64,000 nt of DNA from Crotophaga sulcirostris (GCA_013397455.1 VYZB01000526.1:68442-132441); one strand, 5' to 3'. Shown: positions 45,886-57,198, counted from the first letter of the stretch. A program made the numbers and translations. Notes: generated from the sequence alone by a model not told the origin.

Positions 45886-46498
45886 GTGCTAATGACCCAA
45901 AAGGCTGAGAAGACGAAAGTAAATTGTACCTCTGCTAGCAAAGCTGGTTTCACTGGGAGCTCTATTCCTCTCTCCTCCTGGAGATGTTGTAAGGGACAAT
46001 GAATTCATCAATCTGTCATTTAAGATTGTTCGCTTGACAGCTCCAAAATGCATCTTAAAAAAACCCCAAACATTAAGGGCTTAAATAATTTAAGTTACTC
46101 TTAAATATGCCCTGCAATTCAAATCCTCGGAGTGGTTTAAACATTTGAAAGAAGCTCAATCTGGACAGTGATTTAAAGCCAAGATGGATGAGTTCAATTT
46201 GGCTGCGTGCTGCAAACTGGCACAGGACCTGGAAGACCGCAGACCTGACATCACTTTGTACTGAGAGTCTCCAGAGATGTCCATATGAAACAGTGATTAG
46301 TTGGGTGACCAAGTGTGGAACTGGATGCAGAGACATTGCTGGGAGAACTCCACACTGGGTGAAGGAGAGACTAGAAGGTGCTAGGATTACCATAGTTTTG
46401 GTTGCTGTCTGGCCTAAAATCCGTCCGTGAAGAGACATCTCTGATGACAGTGAGACTTAGATCCAAATGTCGGTGTTCTCAGACTTTCTCAGCTTTCT
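45886..46498. other. Unique stretch with unassigned frames
   Basis: Overlapping frames occur on both strands at 46073-46438. None matches a protein I know and they shadow one another. A short ATG frame reading 'MDEFNLAACCKLAQDLEDRR' starts near 46182 and stops after 26 codons. It could be the remnant of a retrocopied gene, but this is unsupported. Confidence 0.3.
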
Positions 46499-46560
46499 TA
46501 GAATCATAAAATCATTTAGTTCGAAAAGACCTTTGATATCATTGAGTCCAGCCATATTTG
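46499..46560 (-). mobile_element. CR1 3' terminal stub, class B
   Basis: AGAATCATAAAATCATTTAG and AAAAGACCTTTGATATCATT give about 60 bp of decayed tail sequence. Confidence 0.75.
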
Positions 46561-46789
46561 TTCACTTTTAAAGCACATCCCTTTCTCTGCTATGAAAAAA
46601 TGACTTGTGGGTTTTTAAACCACAATGGTTTTGGTGGTTCAGAAACAGGCACGTCTGAGTTATACTGTATTTGATGCTTCAAGTGGGATGAGCCACAGCA
46701 TCAAAGTGTTCATTTTCTCTCCATTGACAATAAAGACAAATTAGTAAAATTAGTTTTGAGGGAAGTACCTGAGATATCTACAGCGCTAC

Positions 46790-46958
46790 CAGGCACTGGC
46801 AGAGGCTGCCCAGGGAAGTGACTGAGTCCCCATCCCTGGAGGTATTTAAAAGATGGGTAGATGAGATGCTTAGAGATATGGTTTAGTAGTGGACAGGTAC
46901 AGTTGGACTGGATGATCTCAAAAGTCTTTTCCAACCAAGAGATTCTATGATTCTATGA
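46790..46958 (+). mobile_element. CR1 3' end, class D
   Basis: GGCAGAGGCTGCCCAGGGAA leads to TAGTAGTGGACAGGTACAG and the tail GATTCTATGATTCTATGA. It contains about 170 bp. Confidence 0.93.
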
Positions 46959-47725
46959 GCTGCCACCTTCTGTAAACTTTCTCCCTGAGGCTTAAATATT
47001 AACCTGCCTAGCACATTCAAGAGTTATCTACATAACCCCACTCCAGCTAACAAGAGGCAGCTCCATTACTGACTGAAGATTAAATTATAATCACATCCAA
47101 TTCCTTTCCCCTCATTCCCAGCAGTTTCATTACTCTCCGTAATCAGACACTGACTCACATTCTTCAGACACAGCAACCAATATTGTCTTCCATATTTCAC
47201 AATAAAAATTGCATGTGAACCCATGTCACCAAGAATTAATTTTTGTAAGACAATGTTTATATTAACCATTCATTTATTGACTACTGTCTGGTGGGTCAAT
47301 TCTGAAATTTATGCTCCCCTGAGATACACATTGACCTCAGTTTCATCTCAGGTCAATATTCCCTTCTCAGGTCAATAAATCTTCAAACTGACCATTGCAG
47401 AAGTCAATAGTATCTGCATATTCTTATATTGTCAGAGGGTTGGGAACATACTACTGTGTGTCTGAGAGGTGAGGAAGCATGATAGACACCCAGAACTATT
47501 GAATGAGGTATTAAAATGGAATACTTGTTCAATATGTCTCCTTCCCATCCATCTGTAGAGTTAGATCTGCCAGCAGTAGAAAAAAATCATTGTTTACTCT
47601 ATTTATTTTCATATAAGCATGTGTACAGGAGGGACACTCAGGCTGGGAACAAATAGGAAATGGAGGACTGTCAAACTGGGCCCTAAAAGCTTCCAGTGGG
47701 TATGGACAGGTGGAGTAGTTCAAAG
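46959..47725. other. AT-rich unique stretch, no gene seen
   Basis: No repeat family is recognised. A local repetition of TTCTCAGGTCAATA-like words (47338-47385) is visible. Confidence 0.4.
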
Positions 47726-48081
47726 AATCATGAGATCATAGAATCATTAAGGTTGGAAAAGACATCTAAGATCATCCAGTCCAACCACCAACACAATACC
47801 AACATGCCTACTAAACCATGTCCTGAAGTGCCACGTCTACACGCTTTTTGATCAGTGGTGATTACACCACTTCACTGTGCAGCTTCTTCCAATACTTCAC
47901 CACTCTTTCAATAATGAAATTTTTCCTAATATCCAACCTAAACCTCCCCTGGTTCAACTTGAGGCCATTTCCTCTCATCCTATCGCTTGTTACTTAGGAG
48001 AAGAGACCAACACCCATCCACTGCACCACAACCTCCTTTCAGGGAGTTGTAGAGAGCAATAAGGTCACCTCTCAGCCTAAG
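47726..48081 (-). mobile_element. CR1 fragment, class B
   Basis: The tail has GATCATAGAATCATTAAGGT, then TTGGAAAAGACATCTAAGAT. Homology continues through CCTCTCATCCTATCGCTTG to AAGGTCACCTCTCAGCCT. It is frameshifted relative to ORF2. Confidence 0.95.
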
Positions 48082-48654
48082 AAACAGCATAGAAGTGAAG
48101 AGTATAGAAAGCATATATCTCAAAAGTAATCAGAAGAATCTCTAAACACCTCATTAAAGGAGAATTTTATGCTGGGACTGAAAAGAAAATGAACTCAATT
48201 TGTAGAAGTTCATGGGAGGTTTCTTCTAAGTCAGGGAAAGCATCAATCTGCCTGCATGAAAATGTGCTATGAGAGCAATACCATCTGCACTCCTGGGTTG
48301 ATGAGAGATGGGAATGAGATGAGAGGCAGGATGGGGATAAGCTGCTGAGAACTCAGACAGAGAAAACAAGTAGCTGATGCACTCAATGGATCCCAAATAT
48401 GCCAAAGCACTGCTGCATATGAGTTAGCAAACAGTGCCCAGAGGCTCCAAGACCAAGCTACCTTTGTGGAGTGAGTCAGTCATTGATGGATAGTCACTCA
48501 ACAGTGTGGACAACTTTCCCCCTGGTCTCTTTGTCTCCTGTTGGGATTCCTGGGAGTCTGAAAGATCCCTGTGCCCATGGATCTCCCTCTACTTTTCAGC
48601 CTCCTCCCTTCCATTTCCTCTTTCTGTGGAGTCTGTGCAGACTTTACTTCCTGG
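48082..48654. other. Unique spacer, no gene seen
   Basis: No mobile element is recognised between the minus-strand class B copy and the plus-strand class D copy. Confidence 0.45.
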
Positions 48655-48987
48655 AGTAAAGGAAGCTGAGGAGAGACCTTATCACTGTCTACAAATACCT
48701 GAAAGGGGCGGTGTTGGTCTCTTCTCCCAAGTGATGGGCGATAGGACGCAAGGTATTGGCCTCAAGTTGCACCAGAGGAAATTCAGATTAGACATCAGGA
48801 AGAATTTCTTCACTGAAAGGGTTATCAGCCACTGGAAGAGGCTGCCCAGGGAGGTGGTTGAGTCACCTTGCCTGGAGGTGTTTAAAAGATGGGTTGATGA
48901 GGCGCTCAGGGGTGTGGTTTAGTAGTGGGCAGGTACAGTTGGACTCAGTGATCTCAAAGGTCTTTTCCAACCAAACGGTTCTAGGAG
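48655..48987 (+). mobile_element. CR1 fragment, class D
   Basis: A sense copy starts GTAAAGGAAGCTGAGGAGAG and ends CCAACCAAACGGTTCTAGG. The end of the ORF2 frame is open (to 48922): '[30 protein letters not shown]' and '[17 protein letters not shown]'. The terminal octamers have been lost. Confidence 0.94.
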
Positions 48988-49984
48988 GCACTGTGGACTC
49001 TTACCCAGCTACATGTTTCTACAGATTTTTCAGAAAATTAATTATTTACCAGCCTTTTTTTTCTGTCAAACTTGTTCAAAGTTGCCTGGGAATTCAGAGC
49101 TTACAGTAGTTGGGAACTGCCAAAAGACAGACAAACATACACAAACAAGTTCCTCTGTGTCTTGCAAACAGAAAATGACTTCTGCTGCACTAAAACTTCT
49201 CCCTATTTCTGGCCATGCCCTGAACCCTCTTAAGTAACCCCATTAAGACAGCCTTTGTCCTGAAAACACTAAAGCCCGGCTTTGGGTACTCTTCTGCTTT
49301 CCAATCCTTCCTTTAAATCAGGGCTTTGCCTGGAAAAATGAAGTTGTACCAGGATTGCCTTCTGAACTCCCTCAACTTTTGGTGATTGTTGTACAGCCAG
49401 TATTCATCTGTCCTGTTATAAAGTTATCATGCTGATCAGTAGGAAAAAAAAAAACCTTATTCGAGGAAATCATAAAAGTGCATTGATAAAAGAGTAAGAA
49501 TATTTCTCATTAAAGAGAAATTGGAGAAGTTTTTGAACAAGATCCCAAGTCAACCCTTCAAATTACGCAGAGACCATCGTGCCTGACATGAGTTGGCTCA
49601 TGCCAGCAACACACCTGGTGTGTTTCTAGCATGCTGGTCCAGCTGGTGAGGGAGAGCCAGGAAAACATGTGTCCATATGCCAGAAGGCTCAGAAACATTT
49701 ATGGAGCATGGCAGAATCAGTGTCAGGATCCTGGAAATCAGGAATGGGTGTGTAACACTGGTTGGGGAACTGTGACACACTGGGATCCCAGAGTGTTCTG
49801 AAAAGCTGAGGATGAAATTTTCATCAGTGTAAGAGGCTTCACAAAGAGGTTAAACACCACACAGGTGGTCATCTGAAAAGCCAGAAAAAGAACTTGAGAA
49901 GCTCCTGAACAACCTCCTTCAATTATTTCTTCATGGTGTGAAGATGCCCGTGGTACAGTGTGGTTCCTAGATTTTACATCCCAA
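48988..49984. other. Unique stretch, no gene seen
   Basis: About 1 kb is without recognised repeats or domains. A short A-run lies at 49443-49454. Confidence 0.45.
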
Positions 49985-50101
49985 AGTGTAGACATGGCAC
50001 TTCAGGACATGGTTTAGTAGGCACGGTGATGTTGGGCTAATGTTTGGACTGGATGATCTTAGAGGCCTTTTCCAGCCTTCATGATTCTATGATTCCATAA
50101 T
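49985..50101 (+). mobile_element. CR1 3' terminal stub, class B
   Basis: It contains GTAGGCACGGTGATGTTGG and GACTGGATGATCTTAGAGG, ending ATGATTCTATGATTCCATAA. Confidence 0.93.
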
Positions 50102-50775
50102 CCAGACCTCACAAACCTTCAAGCAATGGACTTCCATTGGAGTCACAGCATTGCAACCATTTCTCCTTCCAACCAGAACCTCCAGGCTTTGTTCCTCAGA
50201 CGTTCTAAGGGTTGAAGTTTATTCTGCTTCATGATCACTGCCTCCCCCATTCCTGGTGCAGCTGACTTTTTCTCCTGAGGGCTCTGGTGGGATGTAGTTC
50301 ACCTGGGTGGGGAAAACAAGTGGGTTTCAAGCAACTGTAATTCTCCCTCCCACCTTTTCTGGTTGAGAAAGCACAGCTGTTACCTGTCTTTTCCTCCACA
50401 GCTCTGGAACTGGAGCCCGGATCCTGCCAGCCACTAATCTTCCCTGCCTCAGGGCTTTCCTGACAGAGCAAATGATCTGCCAGACCCAGCTTAATGGAAT
50501 TGTAATTGCCAATTAAAAGCTGTCCTGTTAATTGCAGCAGCTTGAAGGTTTGAGTGTGCATTTGTGTGGGCACGTGGGTGTGTGAGACAATGTGAGTTCC
50601 TGAAGTCTCTGCTGCTGCTATTGATGGTCTACGTGCAAGGAGATGAACTTGGGAATAACCAGTATCTTGTGAGTTTTGCTGCTGTTGAAACCCCACACAG
50701 AATTCTCCTTTGGCCTGTTCAAGTAATGAAACAGCTGAAAGACAAGAGAGGAGGACAAGCAGGAGCAAGACCAGT
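50102..50775. other. Unique sequence; possible conserved element at 50480-50560
   Basis: The 50480-50560 core contains the 13-bp palindrome TAATTGCCAATTA (50503-50515) and GTTAATTGCAG, which are homeodomain-like sites. A 186-codon minus-strand frame (50795-50235) has a hydrophobic N-terminus, but it begins within the adjacent CR1 and shows no domain, so I do not call it. Confidence 0.35.
50503..50515. promoter_or_regulatory. Candidate homeodomain palindrome
   Basis: TAATTG and its reverse complement CAATTA flank a single C. It sits in unique sequence with a third TTAATTG core about 12 bases downstream. Confidence 0.3.
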
Positions 50776-50894
50776 CTGAATGAGGCTATGAGCAACCTGA
50801 CCTAGTGCAAGGTATCCCCATCCATGGCATGGAAGTTGCAACTAGTTGATCTTTAAGGTCCCTTCCAACCCAAACCTTCCTATGGTTCTATGAT
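50776..50894 (+). mobile_element. CR1 3' terminal stub, class A
   Basis: TGAATGAGGCTATGAGCAAC leads through GGTCCCTTCCAACCCAAAC to CCTATGGTTCTATGATAA. Mutated octamers show moderate age. Confidence 0.93.
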
Positions 50895-51537
50895 AAGCAA
50901 TGTAAAAGGGGAGAGTCTGGTGTCATCGATGGCCAAAGCCAGCAAGAAGAGCCATCCAAGAGATCATCACTCCAGGGGGTGAACTTGATGGATGCTGAGG
51001 GAAAGCTATGAAAGAAAGCTTGTAGATTTACTAATGCAGGTAACGATTTAATGCACAAGGTCTGATAATTTATCACACCTCTGTAGCTTCCAGCACTGTG
51101 TTTGTCCAGACCCAGTGGACTTGTGCTGTCAATTCAAGAGACTTTTCAGCTTAGGTGAAAAGAAAACACCTGAACACAGGGAATAAAACTGAATTTCTTC
51201 TTGCAAAAGCAGGAGAGCAGAAACCATGCAATTTTTTTATACAGGAAAAAGGTGCTTTTGAACTCTCTGCAGAATGACAGCCTGTCTCCACACTTCCCTT
51301 GGCGTCTTGGTTTCCCACTGCTATGTGTACTTGTGCAAAGCAGGTATTTGGCTCTCTGATTCCACAGGGAAATAATCTTAATCCACTGTTACCCGTAGAG
51401 CATGGAGGCAGAACATTTTGAGTAAGAACTTTGTCTGTGAAAGAACAACATTCAGATACCTGGGGTCTTTTTCCTGCTCTGCCACAAACCCTTCCTTTCA
51501 CACTGGACACTTCAATTAAGCTCAGGTTTGAAAACTG
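50895..51537. other. Unique stretch, no gene seen
   Basis: No repeat or gene is recognised. A minus-strand frame of 119 codons (51510-51151) lacks any known domain. Confidence 0.45.
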
Positions 51538-51620
51538 AGATTTTGCACAGAGATTTCATGCCAGTCTAAAACAGATTCTAAAATCTTCTCAGATTGGCAT
51601 AAAATCTCTGTGCAAAATCT
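51538..51620. repeat. Near-perfect 83-bp inverted repeat (hairpin)
   Basis: The left arm 51538-51567 and right arm 51591-51620 are 30 bases each and complementary at 28 positions. Both mismatches are C/T or G/A changes that would be G:U pairs in one transcript orientation. The loop is 23 nt (51568-51590) and has its own GATT/AATC pairing. The size and pairing resemble a microRNA precursor or a small foldback element. It ends about 10 bp from a CR1 tail. Confidence 0.85.
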
Positions 51621-51629
51621 GCGGGCAAA

Positions 51630-52036
51630 ACCATAAAATCACAAAGTGGTTTGGGTAGAAGAAGACCTTAAAGCCCATCTGGTTCCAAGCCCCCTACCAC
51701 GGGCAGGGACACTTCCCACTGCATCAGGTTCCTCGTAGCCTCATCCAGCCTGGCCTTGAGCACCTCCAGGGATGGGGCAGCCATGACTGCTCTGGGTAAT
51801 CTGGGCCACTGCCTTACCACCCTCATAGTGGAGAATTTTTTTCCTAATATCTGATCTAAATCCCCCCTCTTTCATCTTAAAACCATTCTCTGTCGTCCTG
51901 TCCCTGCACTCCCTGATAAAGACCCCTCCCCAGCTTTCCTGTAAGCACTCTTTGAGTACTGGGAGGCTGCTCTAAGTTCTTCCTGGAGCCTTCTCTTCTC
52001 CAGGCTGAATAACCCCAACTCTCTCAGCCTGTCAAT
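51630..52036 (-). mobile_element. CR1 fragment, class A
   Basis: The degraded tail AACCATAAAATCACAAAGTG is followed by GTTTGGGTAGAAGAAGACC. Homology runs about 400 bp to CCAACTCTCTCAGCCTGTCA. It is cut in the middle of the ORF2 C-terminal segment. Confidence 0.94.
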
Positions 52037-52223
52037 ATGTTATACAAAAGGCAAGAGGCTTGCAGTATCTTCCTTGAAGCATTCCATATTCTCATCCGTA
52101 CTGTAGCCTACAACATAAGGTCACCTCAGATGGAAACCCATCCCCATGTTGTTCATTGCATCTCCACTTCACAAGCAAGTGTAGAATCTCTCACTGCCCT
52201 TCCTGGGCCAGGACAATAGAATA

Positions 52224-52290
52224 GACTCATAGAATCATTAAGGTAGGAAAAGACCTCCAAGATCATCAAGTCCAACTGTCCAGACCAGAC
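52224..52290 (-). mobile_element. CR1 3' terminal stub, class B
   Basis: CTCATAGAATCATTAAGGTA and AAAAGACCTCCAAGATCATC are followed by sequence that quickly loses homology. Confidence 0.88.
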
Positions 52291-53504
52291 CTCTAAGCAT
52301 GGAAAGTGTAGGGGAGAATATAAAGATCTTACTGAAAAACCATAACTGTTTAGACCTCATCACTTACAGAGGTACGGATAGCTCAACTACACAGGTCCTC
52401 AGTCAGCATTTTACCAGCCTTTGCCTTGACTGCTTTCCTAATACACATAGGCTGTAAGCAAGGAGGTCTTCTTGGGTGAGGATGGTTGAAGAGTGCAGGT
52501 CCATTCCCATAGGGTAAGGCTTTTCATGATGACCACTTGAACTCTTTCCAAATCCGCTGCTGTCATCCCACGGGGCCATTCTGAGAGCCTCCACTACGGC
52601 CAACCTGGGACCCAGCTGAGTGCACTTATCCTTCACATCTGCCAGAAGCCTCCAGATCTATAGTAAGAGCAGATGAGCTCTTTGGCTGGGGTTGGGAGAC
52701 ATTCATCTGCCTGCATGTCTCCAGTCAGGCCGAGTCTGAGGGGTCCATTTCTCAGGGGATCTGAAGAGATTATGGCCATTAAGCATTGGAGGGAACTGGC
52801 CTGCCAAGGTGGCCTAGGGCACAGGTCTGACAAGGCTTATCAGTCCCAAGCAGGCACCTCACCAGTTTCTCTTCCACCAATTCATGTATCTCTTGCAGTA
52901 TGGGCTGGGAAGCTTTTAATACCAAGTTTCTGCCCCAGTGCCCCTGGGATACCTCAAGAGGCTGGAAAGATTCATTGACAATGTGGCAGACCCTGCTCAA
53001 TAATAATCTTTTCAAATCTGGAGGCTTGAGGACTGTCCTTTACATTTCCTTGAGATGACACTACATTGACTGACGTCTCCTTCTCATCCTGCTCACTTAA
53101 ATCCCGAATTGACATCATGTGCTTTTAGCCAGTTTGACGTGTCTGTAAGTGCTGGCATTTCAGGATGAAGTTAAGCATCACCATGCAGCCTTCTGCAGTC
53201 CTGACAACCCCACCAATGGCCCCCAAATCAGTGAATGAGTACTCCAGATCATGAATTGACCTAAAAAAAAAATCACAATATCTTCCAAGTAGGGATAAAT
53301 GTTGGGTTCTTTTTTATTTGATTATCTGTCTGAGTCTGTAAGATCCATATTCTGATGTGATTATTCACATCAAGGTTTTTATTAGGTTAACTGGACAATT
53401 AGGTCTGGAACATGACCCTGTAAAAATAATAATAAAAATATTTACCTATAAACACGATGTAGCAGCTGGTGCTGTAACAACAGGAAGATGCTACTCACAT
53501 GCTG
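52291..53504. other. Unique stretch with consecutive minus-strand frames
   Basis: Three short minus-strand frames overlap end to end (53015-52779, 52833-52633, 52636-52403), in different phases and mostly from non-ATG starts. This could be a frameshifted protein remnant or chance. I recognise no domain in any of them. An A-run lies at 53261-53271. Confidence 0.3.
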
Positions 53505-53680
53505 GATCATAGAGACATGGAACTGCTTGCCAGAAGTTGGTTAATGGTTTCAAGAGGAGGCTCCACACATTCTTGGAAAAGACATCTACTGACTGTTACT
53601 AAACAGACAAGCGACAACTTGTCTCAGGAAATCCCCTGAGTTAAGAACAGCTGGAACCCAGTAGACTGTTAGAAGATTTA
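53505..53680 (+). mobile_element. Probable ancient CR1-family 3' end
   Basis: The order of words resembles the ORF2 end and 3' UTR of old CR1/L3-type LINEs: CATGGAACTGCTTGCCAGAA, GGTTTCAAGAGGAGGCTCCA, CTGACTGTTACTAAACAG, then TCAGGAAATCCCCTGAG. Identity is low. It differs from the younger copies in lacking the CCTTCCAACC tail. Confidence 0.45.
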
Positions 53681-53785
53681 TCACGTTTGTCCTCTCCTTA
53701 ATTTTCCCATTGAAGAGCCTGCTTACAGCCACCAATGGAAAGAGGGCTCCGGCCAGGATTGACCCTTTCTTCTGCTCTGATAAAT

Positions 53786-54551
53786 CATAGAATCATAGAA
53801 TGCTTTGGGTTGGAAGGGACCTTTACAGGTCATCTAATGCAAGCACCCCCCACCTTGCAGGAGTAGGGACATTTGTAACTATATCAGGTTGCTCAGAGCC
53901 CCATCCAATCTGACCTTGAATGTTTCCAGGGATGGGGACTCCACTACCTCCTTGGGCAACCTGTTCCAGTGCCTCACCACCCTCACTGTAAAAAATTTCT
54001 TCCTTATATCCAGTCTAAATCTCCCCTCCCTTAGTTTAAAGCCATTACTCCTTGCCCTGTCACAACAGGCCTTGCTAAAAGTCTGTCCCCATCTTTCCTG
54101 TATCTCCCTTCGGGTACTGGAAGGATGCTCTAAGATCTCGTAGGAGCCTTCTCTTCTCCAGGATGAAAAACCCCATCTCTCTCAGCCTACCATGTCCTCA
54201 TAGGTGAGGTGCTCCGGCCCTCATATCGTCTTCATGGCCTCCTCTGGGCTCACTCTAACAGACTCACGCTCTTCCTTTGCTGAGGGTTCCAGCAGAGGAC
54301 ACAGGACTCCAGATGAGGTCTCACAAGAGCAGAGTCGAGTCGCAAAATCACCTCCCAATACCTGCTGGCCATGCAACCCAGGATACAGTTGGCCTTCTGG
54401 ACTGCAAGCACATATTATTGGCTCACATCCAGTTTTTCATTGATCAGTACCCCAAGTTCTTCTCTGCAGGGCTACTCTCAATCACATCGTCCCCCAAGCT
54501 GTATTTAAACTGATTGCCCTGACACAGGTGTAGGACCTTGCACAATATTGC
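53786..54551 (-). mobile_element. CR1 fragment with ORF2 C-terminus, class A
   Basis: The tail is AATCATAGAATCATAGAATG. It extends about 765 bp to GACACAGGTGTAGGACCTTG. The minus strand encodes '[18 protein letters not shown]' near 54500-54444 before a frame break. It carries an extra CACCTTGCAGGAGTAGG-like variant in the 3' UTR, unlike the other class A copies. Confidence 0.95.
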
Positions 54552-56287
54552 AAAATTAATAATGTCGTAAGACCATGGGTAAGTGTGACCATGATCAGGA
54601 GTGACCATGCTGGCTTTGGCCCTTTTGGCCCTCATTTCATCATCCGCTTGTGGAGGTATTCTTAACGAGGTCTCACAGCCCCTCAAATTTGGGTGGTGGA
54701 AATTTGAGTCAGCAATGCAAAAATTATTTAATCTTGTTAAAGCAATGAAACACCCGCCCAAGGCATCAAAGGGGATTTGTTTCCTTTTTGTGTAAGCTCC
54801 AGGCAAGACCTCCTCTGCCCAATTGTCCTTTGCCTGTAAGCTCTTAAGTGGATGACTGTATAATGAGGCCATAGAAAGTGTTTGTTTTACAGTGGTTTGA
54901 AGAGTTTTAACGGGGCTCATCTGCCCCTCTCTATGTCCATGGACATCCTTGAGTTCAAAGAACCCTCTGCAAGGAAAACTATTGGGATCTGGTCTCACCT
55001 GGAACACTCAGAGAATGCTATCTCTGCACTGGTGGTGGGCTCCAAGTCCACATCACTCTCCTCTGTAGATAATCTACATCAGCCACAACTCCCTGCGTCA
55101 CTCAGAAATGCATCCTGGTGCTTTCCCTCTTTTCTCCTCTTCGACATGAGCATCCTGAATCCTTGCAACAAAAATGCTGCCACTGTTTCCTCAATGGCAT
55201 GAGGAAAGATTTCATGGCACGGGTCAAATGAGTGACTAACGAGTCGCTTCATTGGAGGAGGCAGGTAGGTGGAAGAGGAATATTACTATTGACATCCTCA
55301 GCCCTTCGGTCTCTCCTGGGTGCTTGGGAAGGCGAAGGGGTGGTTTGGGGCAGGGAATGTTTGTACACCCTGAGCACTGGGGACACCTTAGACCTGGTCA
55401 GACTCTTCGGCTCAGTTGCAAAACAAATGAAGAAGGAAGTGTAATGAGCAAGATTGCTACCTGTGGGTGCTGTGTCCAGAGGCATAGAGACACCACACCG
55501 CTGGCACGGGCCAGGTACAGCTATATGAGCCAAAATAAAGCACCTGCAGGGCTAGCTTGGCTCCAGACAGAAGACAGCAATGCACATACGGTGCTGTCCC
55601 AACCTCCTAAAACCTTCTAGACTGAAACAGCAGCTGCAAAGCTCTTTTGATCTCTCTAGAGCATCCCACAGGGATCATCTTAGCCTTAAAAAAACAAAAT
55701 CCTTCTTCCAGTCACTACATACCCCAGAATCCCAGACACATCCCTCCTGCTTGTCGGCACTTAAGTGAAGTACCTGACTTCAAAGTATTTTTGCCCTCAG
55801 CTAATTCTGTATCCAATGGAGAGGGTCAGGCAGAGAACCAACACAGCCTGCTGCTTCCCTGTGTTCTCAGATCCTTTGGAAAGGCTGGACCCGTTACCTG
55901 ATAGTCCCTCTCCTCCCAAAAGGGTGCCCCGTGTCTCTTCCAGGATTATATCAGAGGTGTCTAGAGGGCAGAGGGCTGGTTAGAACAAGTTACAAGCTTG
56001 GATGCAAACATCATCACCACTCCAGAGGAGTGCAGAGATCCTGACCTGCTCGCTTTCACCGACTCAGGTCTGTGTCAGCTTTTTCTTTGTTGTTCCTTTA
56101 AGCAGCTTTTCAAAGTGATGCTACTGAGAAATAATAAAAAAAAAAAAGTCTAAAAAACTAGAAAAGTCTTGCAAGGCACAATGGGGACTGGCCCAAGGCA
56201 GAGTGGAATTGTTGCTGTGGTCTCTGATCAGGGATAAGGTCCCATGGCACAGAGCTTCGCACTCGTGTGAGAGCAGCCTGTCCTATA
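54552..56287. other. CR1-free sequence; possible conserved non-coding element (54640-54880)
   Basis: Bases 54640-54880 look unique and AT-balanced (CAAAAATTATTTAATCTTG, GACTGTATAATGAGGCC). Frames here, including 187 codons on the minus strand that run into the CR1, have no known domain. An A-run lies at 56135-56147. No gene is called. Confidence 0.35.
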
Positions 56288-56912
56288 TATCATAGAATCG
56301 TAGAATGGTTTGGGGTGGGAGGGACATTAAAGATCATCCAGTTCCAACCCCCCTGCCATGGGCAGGAACACCTCCCACTGCACCAGGTTGCTCAAAGCCT
56401 CATCCAGCCTGGCCTTGAACACCTCCAGGGATGGGGCATCCACAACTTCAGTGGGCAGCCTGTGCCAGTGCTTCAACACCCTCACAGTGAAGAATTTCTT
56501 CCTAATATCTAATCTGAATCTCCCCTCTTTTAGTTTAAAATACTTGCCCCTCAAACTATCACTGCAGTCCCTGATAAAGAGCCCCTCCCCAGTTTTCCTG
56601 TTGCCCCCTTTAAGTACTGGAAGGCTGCTATAAGGTCTCACGAGAGCCTTCTCCTCTCTAGGATGAACAATCCCAACTCTCTCAGCCTGTTCTCCTATGG
56701 CAGGTGTTCCAGCCCTCTGATCATCTTTGTGGTCTCCTCTGGACCCATTCCAACAGATCCATGCCCTTCTCATGCTGAGGACTCCAGAACTGGGTGCAGT
56801 ACTTCAGGCAAGAGCAGAGAAGAAGGGGATAATCCCCTCCCTCATCCTACTGGTCTCACTTCTTTTTGATGCAACCCAGGATATGGCTGGCTTTCTGGGC
56901 TGGAAATACATC
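56288..56912 (-). mobile_element. CR1 fragment with ORF2 C-terminus, class A
   Basis: The tail is TATCATAGAATCGTAGAATG. Homology runs about 620 bp to GGCTGGCTTTCTGGGCTGGA. It ends exactly where the next CR1 tail begins, so the two copies abut. Confidence 0.95.
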
Positions 56913-57198
56913 ACAGTATCACAGCATCACAGTATTACAAGTTTGGAAAGGACGTCTGAGATCATCGAGTCCAACCTATAACCCAACACTAACACCAACT
57001 CATCATCTAAACCATGGCACTGAGTGCCTCAGCCAATCTCCTCTTCGACACCTCCAGGGTTGGCAACTCCACCACCTCCCCGGGCAGCGCATTCCAATGG
57101 CCAATCACCCTTTCAATGAAGGAATTTTTCCTAATATCAAGCCTAAACTTTCCCTGATGAAGCTTGAGTCCATGTCCTCTAGTTCTGTCACTAAGTAT
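56913..57198 (-). mobile_element. CR1 3' end abutting another CR1, class C
   Basis: The tail is ATCACAGTATCACAGCATCA, then CAGTATTACAAGTTTGG. The AACACTAACACC and AACCATGGCACTGAGTGCC motifs match the copy at 27130-27591. It stops after TAGTTCTGTCACTAAG. Confidence 0.94.

Noticed and set aside
50235..50795. 186-codon minus-strand frame with a signal-peptide-like start
   Set aside because: The hydrophobic start overlaps the 5' edge of a CR1 stub, and the rest is low-complexity with no known domain. It also overlaps a candidate regulatory block.
54444..55007. 187-codon minus-strand frame
   Set aside because: The C-terminal part is CR1 ORF2 in the middle of an element, and the N-terminal part has no recognisable family or splice support.
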